From assembly GCA_965116055.1 (NCBI GenBank), contig OZ220466.1, positions 2,914,001 through 2,978,000 of the forward strand: 64,000 nt of DNA, given 5' to 3'. Numbering within the stretch: position 1 is the stretch's first letter; every line of letters starts with the position of its first letter. Below, piece after piece: positions 52,512-61,287 of this stretch. The notes beneath the pieces were generated by a model. It had not been told where the DNA came from, made no database searches, and saw only the letters and a list, made by a program, of their open reading frames with translations. This DNA comes from Bin55 sp965116055. Its GTDB lineage: Bacteria; Pseudomonadota; Gammaproteobacteria; Pseudomonadales; Azotimanducaceae. The position numbers were made by a program, and so were the translations under genes.

Positions 52512-53606
52512 TCATACGTTAAAGAGAACATGCACAACATCACCATCTCTGATCGTGTACTCCTTGCCTTCAGAACGTATCACCCCAGCAGCGCGACAAC
52601 CTGCCTCGCCGCCATGCCTAACGAATGAATCAAAATCGATCACCTCGGCACGAATGAACCCACGCTCAAAGTCTGAGTGTATTTTGCCGGCCGCTTTAGC
52701 GGCCAACGCACCAATCGGAACTGTCCAAGCGCGTGTTTCTTTCGGTCCTACGGTAAAGAAATCGTGAACGCCTAGCAATCGATAACCTGTGCGAACGACT
52801 TTTGTCAGGCCAGCCTCGGACAAGCCCACTAACTCTAAATACTCCTGCCGCTCCTCATCGGTTTCGAGTTGCGCAATCTCTGCTTCCACCTTCGAACAAA
52901 CAGCAACAAATTCCGACCCGTCCTGTGCGGCAAACGCACGAACAGTCTCCGCAGGAGTAGACTCATTCAGCGCACCCTCTGCTACGTTTGCGACATACAT
53001 GACAGGTTTTGCCGTTATAAATCGATAATCTCGAATAAGCACTAATTCCTGCTCGCTAAAACGCATTGATCGAATCGGCTGATTTCGATCAAGAACTTCG
53101 AGGATCTTCTCTAGAGTGGCCAAATGAACTTGGTCTTCCTTCGAGCCGGCGCGGGCTACTTTGCGAACCCGGGCCACTGCCCGACTCGCAGTGTCGAGGT
53201 CGGCTAGGATTAACTCCGTATTGATAACGCCGATGTCCGCAATGGGCGAAACGATACCGTTTACATGGCCAATATTCGAATCATCAAAACAACGCACCAC
53301 ATGCGCAATCGCGTCTACCTCGCGAATGTGGCTCAAGAATTGATTGCCTAAACCTTCACCTCTGGATGCCCCTTCGACCAAACCGGCGATATCGACAAAA
53401 GCCATCGTGCTCGGTAGAACCTTTGCCGATTGGGCAATTTCAGCGAGCCGATTTAAACGCTGGTCTGGCACCGGGACGACGCCGAGATTGGGTTCGACCG
53501 TGCAGAACGGATAGTTTTCTGCACTGACGCTTGAACGCGTCAAGGCATTGAAAAGCGTCGACTTACCGACATTCGGGAGTCCGACGATACCGCATTGAAT
53601 GCCCAT
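52512..53606 (-). CDS. ychF: Redox-regulated GTPase/ATPase YchF
   Basis: OBG-family P-loop ATPase of 364 residues, the standard length, binding ribosomes and acting in stress responses. G1 is GLPNVGKSTLFNALT near residue 8, and PFCTVEPNLGVVPVPD near residue 32 covers the G2 region; G3 is DIAGLVEGASRGEGLGNQFL near residue 72, and the N-x-x-E ATP-specific motif is in YVANVAEGAL near residue 205. The C-terminal TGS domain is at about residues 280-364. ATG start at 53604-53606, two bases after the pth stop. Downstream gene order (pth-ychF) is typical. Confidence 0.97.
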   Translation of the reverse strand: MGIQCGIVGLPNVGKSTLFNALTRSSVSAENYPFCTVEPNLGVVPVPDQRLNRLAEIAQSAKVLPSTMAFVDIAGLVEGASRGEGLGNQFLSHIREVDAIAHVVRCFDDSNIGHVNGIVSPIADIGVINTELILADLDTASRAVARVRKVARAGSKEDQVHLATLEKILEVLDRNQPIRSMRFSEQELVLIRDYRFITAKPVMYVANVAEGALNESTPAETVRAFAAQDGSEFVAVCSKVEAEIAQLETDEERQEYLELVGLSEAGLTKVVRTGYRLLGVHDFFTVGPKETRAWTVPIGALAAKAAGKIHSDFERGFIRAEVIDFDSFVRHGGEAGCRAAGVIRSEGKEYTIRDGDVVHVLFNV

Positions 53607-53608
53607 GA

Positions 53609-54217
53609 TTATCGGTTGTCAGAGTTGTTTGAATTCAGATCTGTCATAGCTCTCTGCCAGTCTCCGCAGAACAGCCAGCGCAAAACCTCTGAACTTAAGC
53701 AACTACTTTCCAATGCTCGGTTGCGCTCGTCTTCTGTCATGTTTATTTGCGTGAGAAACGCGACCAAATCGCGCGATTGACCAGGATGGCCTACTCCTAT
53801 CCTTAAGCGCCCAAACTCCCGATTGCCTTTCATATGACTGATCAAACTACGCAAGCCATTGTGTCCGCCCGGACCACCGCCGATCTTCAGGCGTGCCTGC
53901 CCCAGATCAAACGCCACATCGTCGAAAGCAACAAGCATTTCCTCGGGGTCAATACGAAAATAGCGTAGGTACGGACCGACAGCTTCGCCACTTTGATTCA
54001 TATAGGTGGTTGGGATCAATAGGCGCACGTCATGACCCAGAATCAAACCTCGACCGACCTCGACACGCCTTGTTCGATCGAGTTTTAACTTTAGGTCAAA
54101 ACGTTCCGCAAGCGCATATAACCACTGTGCGCCAACGTTGTGTCGGGTATGGCGGTATGCTGCGCCCGGATTGCCGAGACCAACCAGTAATCGGATAGCA
54201 GTCGACAATAAACCCAA
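53609..54217 (-). CDS. pth: Peptidyl-tRNA hydrolase
   Basis: Releases tRNA from peptidyl-tRNA dropped off ribosomes. From the TTG at 54215-54217 it has 202 residues; a few further in-frame TTGs exist close by. LLVGLGNPGAAYRHTRHNVG near residue 10 contains the catalytic His (HNVG) and Asn of the family, and LVAFDDVAFDLGQARLKIGG near 93 the catalytic Asp; GGHNGLRSLI near 114 is the conserved His-Asn. The last 20 residues are charged. It is flanked by rplY and ychF with spacings of two bases. Confidence 0.95.
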   Translation of the reverse strand: MGLLSTAIRLLVGLGNPGAAYRHTRHNVGAQWLYALAERFDLKLKLDRTRRVEVGRGLILGHDVRLLIPTTYMNQSGEAVGPYLRYFRIDPEEMLVAFDDVAFDLGQARLKIGGGPGGHNGLRSLISHMKGNREFGRLRIGVGHPGQSRDLVAFLTQINMTEDERNRALESSCLSSEVLRWLFCGDWQRAMTDLNSNNSDNR

Positions 54218-54219
54218 CT

Positions 54220-54921
54220 TTAGGCGTCGGAATCAACACCTGAAGCCATTGTTTCGGCGCTTTCCTCGCCTAATTCCTGCGGCTCAAGATCTTCCGTACC
54301 CGTAACTTCTGCTTCCTCACCTTCAGTCTGGACACGGAGTATTGACACACTCACGACCGGCAAATCTCGTCCGGCATCGTCTCCGGCACCCAAAGATGGA
54401 ATCGCCACGCCCACTGGCAGGGAAAGACCGGATAAGTGAACCGCATTACCCACATCAATATCGGTCATATCGACTTCAATCGCTTCAGGCAAATCCTTCG
54501 GCAAACAACTGACTTCAACTTCGATCATATTGTGCGAAATGGTGCCACCACCCATGCGAACCCCGATGCAGTTCTCTTCATTCATGAAACGAATCGGGAC
54601 AGCAACCTGAATTTCCTGATCCTCGCGAATACGTAAAAAATCGATGTGCGTGATGTTGTCAGTTGTAGGATGTCGTTGCACATCGCGCACGACTACCTGC
54701 TCCGCATCGCCATTCACTTTCAATTCGATGATTTGCGAAAGAAAGTTCTCGTGCTGCATTGCCTTCGACAGGATGCGTGACGGTAATGACACTGCAACCG
54801 ACGCCTGACCTGCCCCGTATACGACACCTGGTACCAAATCTTTTTGTTGTCGTAGTCGACGTACTGCCCCTGAGCCCGTGACTTCTCGAGCTGCGACATC
54901 CAAGGTTAATTGCGTAGCCAA
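54220..54921 (-). CDS. rplY: 50S ribosomal protein L25 (Ctc form)
   Basis: Protein of 233 residues binding 5S rRNA. The N-terminal L25 domain starts LTLDVAAREVTGSGAVRRLRQQKDLVP-like near residue 4 and continues to about residue 95, followed by the beta-rich TL5/Ctc domain to about 200 with an acidic tail containing TEGEEAEVTGTEDLEP. The length is the long Ctc form. ATG start at 54919-54921; the next gene, prs, ends 65 bp upstream on the same strand. Confidence 0.95.
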   Translation of the reverse strand: MATQLTLDVAAREVTGSGAVRRLRQQKDLVPGVVYGAGQASVAVSLPSRILSKAMQHENFLSQIIELKVNGDAEQVVVRDVQRHPTTDNITHIDFLRIREDQEIQVAVPIRFMNEENCIGVRMGGGTISHNMIEVEVSCLPKDLPEAIEVDMTDIDVGNAVHLSGLSLPVGVAIPSLGAGDDAGRDLPVVSVSILRVQTEGEEAEVTGTEDLEPQELGEESAETMASGVDSDA

Positions 54922-54985
54922 TTCAGTTCTCCTGCTCCAACATCTCGCGACCTACGCGAAGATTCGTACTGGATGGTTTCATAGG

Positions 54986-55939
54986 TTAGATAAATAGTTC
55001 GCTGACAGACTCGCGCTCGCGAACTCGACGGATAGTCTCCGCAAGCGTTGCTGCCATGCTGAGCTGGTAAATTTTCTCACATGTTTGCGCATCCGGACAC
55101 AACGGAATTGTGTCGGTCACGACCAAGGAGTCCAGCTTGCTCTCCACAATCCGTTCGACTGCAGGTCCGGAGAGCACAGGGTGGGTAATGTACGATACGA
55201 CTTTTTTCGCGCCTCGCTCTTTTAGGGCTCTCGCGGCGTTACAGAGCGTTCCCGCCGTATCCACTATGTCATCCACAATAATGCAGACGCGATCGTCAAC
55301 GGCACCAATCACGTTCAACACTTCCGATTCATTGGGATTCTCACGTCGCTTATCAATGATCGCAATGTCGACGTTTCCAAGACGCTTGGCAACGGCCCTG
55401 GCCCGAACAACTCCACCGATATCCGGACTGACAACCACCGTTTCTTTGCCATAGTGCTGTTCGATCGCGTGGTCAATCAGAACCGAAGAGCCGTAAACAT
55501 TATCGACCGGCACGTCGTAGAAGCCTTGAATCTGTTCTGCATGCAAATCAACCGTGATCAAACGGTCAATCCCGGCCAAACATAGCATCTCTGCAACGAC
55601 CTTAGCGCTGATCGGCACGCGCGCCATGGGTGCGCGTCGATCTTGCCGCGAATAGCCCAGATATGGAATGACTGCGGTAATACGTTGCGCCGAAGCCCGT
55701 TTCAACGCATCAACCATGATCATGAATTCCATGAGATAGTCGTTCGTCGGTGCACATGTAGACTGAATAAAGAAGATATCCAGCCCTCGTACGTTATCGG
55801 TAATGGCTATGCTGACCTCGCCATCACTGAACCGATTGATTTCCGCACAACCCATACGAAAATTGCCTTCGTTCGCTATCCGCGCAGCGAGATCGGGCAC
55901 TGACGTGCCACTGAACAGTCTTATCGGTGAATCCGTCAC
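54986..55939 (-). CDS. prs: Ribose-phosphate pyrophosphokinase
   Basis: Makes phosphoribosyl pyrophosphate from ribose-5-phosphate and ATP, the precursor of nucleotides, His and Trp. From the GTG at 55937-55939 it has 317 residues, matching the family. The longer open frame to 56011 runs into the tRNA-Gln gene and is rejected. RFSDGEVSIAITDNVRG near residue 35, the flexible region with YLGYSRQDRRAP near residue 97, and the PRPP-binding VCIIVDDIVDTAGTLCNAA near residue 215 are visible. GTG has a GGGATTGG purine stretch upstream. Confidence 0.95.
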   Translation of the reverse strand: MTDSPIRLFSGTSVPDLAARIANEGNFRMGCAEINRFSDGEVSIAITDNVRGLDIFFIQSTCAPTNDYLMEFMIMVDALKRASAQRITAVIPYLGYSRQDRRAPMARVPISAKVVAEMLCLAGIDRLITVDLHAEQIQGFYDVPVDNVYGSSVLIDHAIEQHYGKETVVVSPDIGGVVRARAVAKRLGNVDIAIIDKRRENPNESEVLNVIGAVDDRVCIIVDDIVDTAGTLCNAARALKERGAKKVVSYITHPVLSGPAVERIVESKLDSLVVTDTIPLCPDAQTCEKIYQLSMAATLAETIRRVRERESVSELFI

Positions 55940-55961
55940 AGGCCAATCCCATTGCAATCGT

Positions 55962-56036
55962 TGGCTGGGGTGGCAGGGTTCGAACCTGCGCATGGTGGGA
56001 TCAAAACCCACTGCCTTACCGCTTGGCTACACCCCA
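55962..56036 (-). tRNA. tRNA-Gln (TTG)
   Basis: Complete cloverleaf of 75 nt with encoded CCA on the minus strand. Acceptor stem TGGGGTG pairs with CACCCCA, followed by discriminator G and CCA. The anticodon loop TTTTGAT gives anticodon TTG, Gln (CAA, CAG). GGTTCGAACC forms the T-arm. It lies 23 bp upstream of the prs start and 82 bp downstream of the lolB stop, the location it has in several gammaproteobacteria, though ispE is missing between. Confidence 0.95.
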
Positions 56037-56118
56037 GTAGCAGTCAGGGCAGGAATTTTAGGACGGCGATAACGTGAAATTGCGGCGTATAGATACTCAT
56101 ACGACCGAACCAATACGA

Positions 56119-56703
56119 TCAGGGCGTAACACGCCACCGATCACACAGTACTAGAACTTCGACTCCGCCGCTCGACATACGCATCCGTTTACAAACGATT
56201 TCACCGTGCACTATTTGAGTTGCTTCTACCAAAACTCGCACCTCCTTTAGAAACCATCCTGTAAGCGCCTGTGCACGGTTCACACCTTTCGGCTGTATGC
56301 GGAGCCACGACCCTAAATTCGGGCCGATCTGCCACACACTACGCGGAATCTCTGCCGGTAAATGACCAGGGTCCAACTTGAGAACTTGACCGTGCCGATC
56401 TTCAATCAAGTATCCGTCCGGTCGAAAGGTGATTTTTGTGCGATGGATTCCAAGCGGACCCCATAGCTGGAGTTGGACGCCGTTATTCTCTTGCATTAAG
56501 TGAAAATCAAGGCGTAAAATAGTGTCTTCGGCTTTAATCCGCATACGCCCAGTAACGTCAAAATCGCCAGCTGCAAGCGGCTTGGCAGGACGAAGAAGCG
56601 TGGCGCAACCTACAGCAAAGGAACTCAAGAGCAGAAGAGCTAACCACCTCGCACCTACACCAACCGACCGGCGTGTCATTACAGGCCGAGTTAATCTAAA
56701 CAT
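56119..56703 (-). CDS. lolB: Outer-membrane lipoprotein LolB
   Basis: Receives lipoproteins from LolA and inserts them in the outer membrane. From the ATG at 56701-56703 it has 194 residues; the frame opens further back to 56772 but that would overlap hemA. The signal peptide has a basic start and LALLLLSSFAVGC, with lipobox A-V-G-C; the mature domain contains FDVTGRMRIKAEDTILRLDFHL near residue 49 and LQLWGPLGIHRTKITF near residue 76. LolB is an 11-stranded barrel with a protruding loop; the C-terminal half is complete. Divergent from hemA. Confidence 0.9.
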   Translation of the reverse strand: MFRLTRPVMTRRSVGVGARWLALLLLSSFAVGCATLLRPAKPLAAGDFDVTGRMRIKAEDTILRLDFHLMQENNGVQLQLWGPLGIHRTKITFRPDGYLIEDRHGQVLKLDPGHLPAEIPRSVWQIGPNLGSWLRIQPKGVNRAQALTGWFLKEVRVLVEATQIVHGEIVCKRMRMSSGGVEVLVLCDRWRVTP

Positions 56704-56742
56704 CGCGGCAAGTTTGCCGAATCGACATCTGCGAACCACGAA

Positions 56743-57999
56743 ATGCCCATTCAAGTTTTCGGCCTGAATCACCTAACAACGACATTGGACATGCGCGGTA
56801 GGCTAACGGTGTCCTCTGACGATCTACATCACGCACTGACCGAGCTCCGGCGGGATGTACCTGACTTGGCGGAAGTCGCCATCCTTTCAACTTGCAATCG
56901 CATCGAAATCCATGCCTACTCGCATATTGAGAGAACCAAACCCCTTGTCGACTGGCTCGCTCGATCCAGAAGCGTCCCCTCCGCGGAATTTCAACATTCG
57001 ACATACCACCATACCGGGCAAGGAGCCGCTGCTCATGCCATGCGCGTGGCATCAGGACTCGACTCCCAAATACTAGGCGAACCTCAGATACAAGGTCAAT
57101 TTAAAGTAGCCTATCAACATGCACGCGAATGCGGCACATTGGGAAAGGAACTTGGCCTTCTCGAAAACTTCGCGCTGCAAACCGCTAAGCGTATTCGAAC
57201 TGAAACGCAAATCGGCGCTAAACCGGTTAGCGTAGCGTATGCGACGATCAAGATGGCAAAACAAATTTTCGCGGACTTTGAGTCAAGGGCTGTCCTCCTA
57301 ATCGGTGCGGGCTCAAATATGCAACTCATCGCCCGGTACTTGTACAACGAAGGTGCTTCACAATTCACTATCGCTAACCGCACGCGATCGCATGCCGAAG
57401 CGCTAGCGCAAGATCTTGATGGCACCGTCATTGGATTGGACGGATTAGCAGATCGCCTACACGAATTTGACATCGTCGTGAGTTCCACTGGGAGCCCGCA
57501 CGAGGTGTTGTCAACAGCCATGCTGACTAAAGCGACGAAACGTCGACGTCACAAAGCCATGTTCATTGCCGATCTTGCCGTACCGCGTGACGTAGAAGCA
57601 ACCGCTAGCGCTATCAATGACATTTATTTGTACACCGTGGATGATCTGTCGAAGATCGTCTCGCAAAGCCTAGCGGAGCGGCAGGAATTAACATCGGTCG
57701 CCGAAGGGATGATTGCCGATGGCGTGACGTGCTACATACAAAAGCGCCGGGTGCAACTTGAAGCCGCGTTATTGGCTACTTATCGCGCAAATGTAGACTC
57801 GGTTCGGAAAACCACCTTGGCTGCCGCGCTTAAAAAGCTCGATGCAGGAGAAGAGGCATCTGACGTCTTGACCAAACTTGCTTACGATTTAACTAAGCAA
57901 CTCGCCCATAAACCTACGATGTCGATTCGTCAGGCTTCTGCATCCGGTAATGAGGCCTTTCTACACTTGTTGAAAGATATTTACGAACTCGAAAATTGA
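56743..57999 (+). CDS. hemA: Glutamyl-tRNA reductase
   Basis: First committed step of tetrapyrrole synthesis: reduces Glu-tRNA(Glu) to glutamate-1-semialdehyde with NADPH. 418 residues. The catalytic Cys is in ILSTCNRIEIHA (near residue 47); the His of the active site is in the HTGQGAAAHAMRVASGLDSQ region; ILGEPQIQGQFK follows. NADP-binding VLLIGAGSNM lies near residue 186, and VIVSSTGSPH-like IVVSSTGSPHEV near residue 245. The C-terminal dimerisation helix ends LKDIYELEN. ATG at 56743, 39 bp from the lolB ATG. It is followed by prfA 9 bp on. Confidence 0.96.
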   Translation: MPIQVFGLNHLTTTLDMRGRLTVSSDDLHHALTELRRDVPDLAEVAILSTCNRIEIHAYSHIERTKPLVDWLARSRSVPSAEFQHSTYHHTGQGAAAHAMRVASGLDSQILGEPQIQGQFKVAYQHARECGTLGKELGLLENFALQTAKRIRTETQIGAKPVSVAYATIKMAKQIFADFESRAVLLIGAGSNMQLIARYLYNEGASQFTIANRTRSHAEALAQDLDGTVIGLDGLADRLHEFDIVVSSTGSPHEVLSTAMLTKATKRRRHKAMFIADLAVPRDVEATASAINDIYLYTVDDLSKIVSQSLAERQELTSVAEGMIADGVTCYIQKRRVQLEAALLATYRANVDSVRKTTLAAALKKLDAGEEASDVLTKLAYDLTKQLAHKPTMSIRQASASGNEAFLHLLKDIYELEN

Positions 58000-58008
58000 C
58001 TGATCAAG

Positions 58009-59121
58009 ATGACGCTTTCAGCTAGCCTCAACCAAAAACTGGCGCACATTCGCGATCGACACGAAGAACTCAGTCGTCTACTTTCGGAAGCCGAGATCGT
58101 CTCGGATCGCGAACGCTTCCCGAAACTCTCGCGAGAATACAGCGAACTCGAACCTATCGTTCAGGCGTACCAGGCATATCAAGCTCAAATAAACGATCTT
58201 GACCAAGCGAATGAACTAGCACAGGAAGACGATCCTGAATTACGAGAACTCGCGATGGAAACGATTCAAGAGCTGACACCAGCCATTGATGCGCGAGTCG
58301 ATTCGTTGCAAAGACTATTGCTACCGAAAGATCCAAATGACACCGCGAATGCATATCTTGAAATCCGTGCTGGCACGGGTGGTGAGGAAGCAGGGTTATT
58401 TACGACCGATCTCCTCCACATGTATCTAGCCTACGCCAGCCTGAAAGGTTGGACCAAAGACATCATCAATGCGAGTCCTACCGGTATCGGCGGCCACAAG
58501 CAAGTGATCGTACGCCTCGAAGGTCGCGATGTATTCAGCAAGCTCAAATTCGAATCGGGTGCCCATCGGGTTCAACGCGTACCGAAAACTGAATCGCAAG
58601 GTCGGATTCACACCTCGGCCGCCACTGTCGCGGTGATGCCGGAACGTGATAACCATGTGGATATCGAACTTAATAAGTCAGAATTGAGGATCGACACCTA
58701 TCGTGCATCGGGATCAGGTGGCCAACATGTAAACAAAACGGATTCTGCCGTACGGATAACCCATCTTCCTACCGGTGTAGTCGTTGAATGTCAGCAAGAG
58801 CGCTCGCAAATACAAAACAAGGAAAGGGCGATGAAGCTGCTTGCAGCCAAAATTCATGATGCTGAACTTGCCGAACGACGGCAACAAGAGGCCTTGGACC
58901 GCAAAGCGCAAGTCGGTTCCGGGGATCGTTCCGAGCGCATTCGAACCTACAACTTCCCCCAAGGTCGGATCACCGACCATCGCATTAACTTGACGTTATA
59001 CAAGCTCGACGAAGTGTTGTCGGGTGAGCTGGATCAAATCATCAAACCGCTCACGCTGGAACACCAAGCCGCGCAACTACACGAGCTGCAAACCTCGAAT
59101 GGCAACGTTCCAGCGTTTTAA
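58009..59121 (+). CDS. prfA: Peptide chain release factor 1
   Basis: Terminates translation at UAA and UAG. 370 residues. The stop-codon-reading loop with P-K-T-E (PKTESQGRIHTSAATVAV) lies near residue 195 and the universally conserved GGQ is in ASGSGGQHVNKTDSAVR near residue 239. The helical domain I is at 1-100. Note that RF1 does not read UGA; RF2, encoded elsewhere, would compete with selenocysteine insertion at the TGA of the glutaredoxin gene. Its stop overlaps the prmC start by one base (59121). Confidence 0.97.
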   Translation: MTLSASLNQKLAHIRDRHEELSRLLSEAEIVSDRERFPKLSREYSELEPIVQAYQAYQAQINDLDQANELAQEDDPELRELAMETIQELTPAIDARVDSLQRLLLPKDPNDTANAYLEIRAGTGGEEAGLFTTDLLHMYLAYASLKGWTKDIINASPTGIGGHKQVIVRLEGRDVFSKLKFESGAHRVQRVPKTESQGRIHTSAATVAVMPERDNHVDIELNKSELRIDTYRASGSGGQHVNKTDSAVRITHLPTGVVVECQQERSQIQNKERAMKLLAAKIHDAELAERRQQEALDRKAQVGSGDRSERIRTYNFPQGRITDHRINLTLYKLDEVLSGELDQIIKPLTLEHQAAQLHELQTSNGNVPAF

Positions 59122-59942
59122 TGCAGGCACCGCCAATCAACTCGTTAGGGGCTTGGTACGCCTTCGCTCAAGACCAATTAGACGACATAGATGCACAAGC
59201 GTTATGCGCAGCCGCGTTTAACACTAACTTAGTCGACATCATCGTGCGCCGCGAGTCTATCGTCAGCGCCGAGCAAACAGCCACGTTAAGCACCTATATC
59301 CGTCGTCGCCAACAAGGGGAACCAGTGGCTTACATCGTCGGGACACGAGGATTTTGGCGGCACGACTTCGAAGTTTCGCCTGCGACACTCATTCCGCGGC
59401 CAGAATCGGAAACGCTGCTTGAGGCCGTTTTGCCGAATATAACAAAGGCCTCCCGGGTACTGGAATTAGGCACCGGTAGCGGCGCGTTAGGCGTATCGCT
59501 CGCGCTTGAGACAGGCGCATGTATGCATCTTACAGATATTTCCTGTGCCGCACTCCATATGGCGAAGCGCAACGCGATCCGATTAGGCGCTCAAGTCCGA
59601 CTGATTCACTCGAACTGGTATGAGAAAGTCGAAGGAACATTCGATTGCATCGTAGCAAATCCGCCCTACGTGGCGTCAAACGACCATCGATTACATCAGA
59701 ACGATCTCGCATTTGAACCCACACTTGCGCTGGATGGCGGTACGACCGGACTTGATGCGTTGCGCATAGTCGTCAATGGCGCGCCAACGTACCTCCGCTC
59801 AGGTGGGCGATTAGCCGTCGAACACGGCTTCGATCAGGCTCACGCGGTACGCGATTTATTTTGCTCAGCAGGCTTCAAGTGCATCGAGCTAGCATTCGAT
59901 TTGAGCGGACACCCACGAGTAACCCACGGGATACTTCTATGA
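59121..59942 (+). CDS. prmC: Release factor glutamine methyltransferase
   Basis: Methylates the Gln of the GGQ motif in release factors. 273 residues. N-terminal helical domain, then a Rossmann methyltransferase: LELGTGSGALGVSLALETG near residue 113 (motif I) and the catalytic NPPY in CIVANPPYVASNDHRL near residue 178, with LDGGTTGLDALR near residue 206. ATG at 59121-59123, immediately following the prfA stop. Its stop TGA (59940-59942) overlaps the moeB ATG in ATGA. Confidence 0.95.
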   Translation: MQAPPINSLGAWYAFAQDQLDDIDAQALCAAAFNTNLVDIIVRRESIVSAEQTATLSTYIRRRQQGEPVAYIVGTRGFWRHDFEVSPATLIPRPESETLLEAVLPNITKASRVLELGTGSGALGVSLALETGACMHLTDISCAALHMAKRNAIRLGAQVRLIHSNWYEKVEGTFDCIVANPPYVASNDHRLHQNDLAFEPTLALDGGTTGLDALRIVVNGAPTYLRSGGRLAVEHGFDQAHAVRDLFCSAGFKCIELAFDLSGHPRVTHGILL

Positions 59943-60682
59943 CCGACGAAGAATTACTTCGATACAGCAGGCAAATCATGCTCCCTGAAGTTGATGTCGA
60001 AGGGCAAGCGAACATCTGCGCGGGACATGTCGCCATCGTTGGACTCGGCGGTTTAGGCTCTCCAGCTGCTATGTATCTCGCGAGTGCAGGCGTCGGGCAT
60101 CTCTCGCTTGTCGACGACGATCAAGTTGAGATTTCCAACCTTCAACGACAGATCATTCACACCGAAGCAACTCTCAATACACCCAAGGTCACATCTGCAC
60201 AACGAACCATTCGCGAGCTTAATCAAACCACCAATGTGTCGATTTTCAATCAACGCTTAAACGAACTCGAACTGATCGAGCTCGCGTCTCAGGTTGATGT
60301 CGTACTGGACGCGACCGACAATTTCGTCACCCGCTATGCTGTAAACCGCGCATGTCTCAACACGAAAACTCCGCTTGTTTCCGGAGCGGCGATTCGGATG
60401 GAGGGTCAAATTAGTGTGTTCGACTCGCGTCAAGCCGAATCGCCCTGCTATCAGTGCCTCTACCGCGACGGCTTAGATGAAACACTTAATTGCGCGGAAA
60501 CCGGCGTACTAGCGCCCGTGGTCGGCATCATCGGCACCATCCAGGCGGTGGAAGTTCTCAAGCTCTTGGGCAAATTCGGCGACCCCTTGATTGGCCGCGT
60601 GATCTATGTCGATGCCAAGCGTATGCAGATTCGTTCGCTTAAACTCAACAAAGATCCCCACTGCACGGCGTGCAGCGTTTAA
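59939..60682 (+). CDS. moeB: Molybdopterin-synthase adenylyltransferase MoeB / ThiF-HesA family
   Basis: E1-like adenylyltransferase of 247 residues activating a small carrier protein. From the ATG at 59939: DEELLRYSRQIMLPEVDVEGQ is the usual start; HVAIVGLGGLGSPAAMYLASAG near residue 30 is the ATP-binding glycine loop; DQVEISNLQRQIIH near residue 62 carries the Asp and Arg that bind the adenylate. The zinc site uses CYQC near residue 173 and CTAC in the last five residues. HesA/ThiF activity cannot be excluded. The frame is open further upstream, inside prmC. It converges with lipB, stops overlapping by four bases. Confidence 0.9.
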   Translation: MTDEELLRYSRQIMLPEVDVEGQANICAGHVAIVGLGGLGSPAAMYLASAGVGHLSLVDDDQVEISNLQRQIIHTEATLNTPKVTSAQRTIRELNQTTNVSIFNQRLNELELIELASQVDVVLDATDNFVTRYAVNRACLNTKTPLVSGAAIRMEGQISVFDSRQAESPCYQCLYRDGLDETLNCAETGVLAPVVGIIGTIQAVEVLKLLGKFGDPLIGRVIYVDAKRMQIRSLKLNKDPHCTACSV

Positions 60683-61287
60683 CGCTTTTTCCACAACAAA
60701 CGGAATCGTCGTTCAAAGACTTCAGCCACATCGTTAACGCTTATGTTCGGCACGAACGCCTTCAGTTGCGTCACAGCCATACCTCGAATGCCGCAAGGAT
60801 CAATACGATCGAAAGGGGTCAAATCCATGTTCACGTTCAGGCTGATGCCGTGATACGTACAACGCCGTCGCACGCGCAGCCCCAACGATCCTATCTTTAA
60901 GCCTTCGACGTAGATGCCTGGATGACCGTCCATTCGAGATGCATGGACACTGTATTCTCCCAGTACGTCAATCATGGTCTGTTCGAGCAAATGAACAAAC
61001 GTATGCACCGTCATTTGCGCGCGCTTCAAATCTACAAGCGTGTAACCGACCAGCTGTCCTGGACCGTGAAAGGTGACCTTACCGCCGCGGTCGGTTTTTA
61101 CGACTTCAATGTTTGGTTCAAGTAGAAATGCCGGTTGCTTGTTTGCTTGGCCCAACGTAAAAACCGGTGGATGCTCGGTAAGCCAAAGTTCGTCAGGTGT
61201 CTTTGCCTCGCGGGACGCGGTAAAAGCCTGCATGCGTTTCCACGTGGTTCGATAGTTCGTTTCGCCAAGCTGCTTAACCCGTAGCAT
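60679..61287 (-). CDS. lipB: Octanoyltransferase (lipoate synthesis)
   Basis: Transfers octanoyl from ACP to lipoyl domains. 202 residues. RGGKVTFHGPGQLVGYTLVDL near residue 68 contains the family's RGG-x-x-T-x-H-G-P-G-Q signature; the catalytic Lys is in SLGLRVRRRCTYHGISLNVNMDL near residue 133 and Cys in IDPCGIRGMAVTQL near residue 163. ATG at 61285-61287, overlapping the dacA stop by 14 nt. ybeD, usually between dacA and lipB, and lipA, usually after lipB, are both absent here. Confidence 0.95.
   Translation of the reverse strand: MLRVKQLGETNYRTTWKRMQAFTASREAKTPDELWLTEHPPVFTLGQANKQPAFLLEPNIEVVKTDRGGKVTFHGPGQLVGYTLVDLKRAQMTVHTFVHLLEQTMIDVLGEYSVHASRMDGHPGIYVEGLKIGSLGLRVRRRCTYHGISLNVNMDLTPFDRIDPCGIRGMAVTQLKAFVPNISVNDVAEVFERRFRLLWKKR

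Noticed and set aside
55940..56011. Longer N-terminus of prs (starting at 56011)
   Set aside because: It runs into the tRNA-Gln gene and adds 24 residues not found in the family. The GTG at 55939 is preferred.
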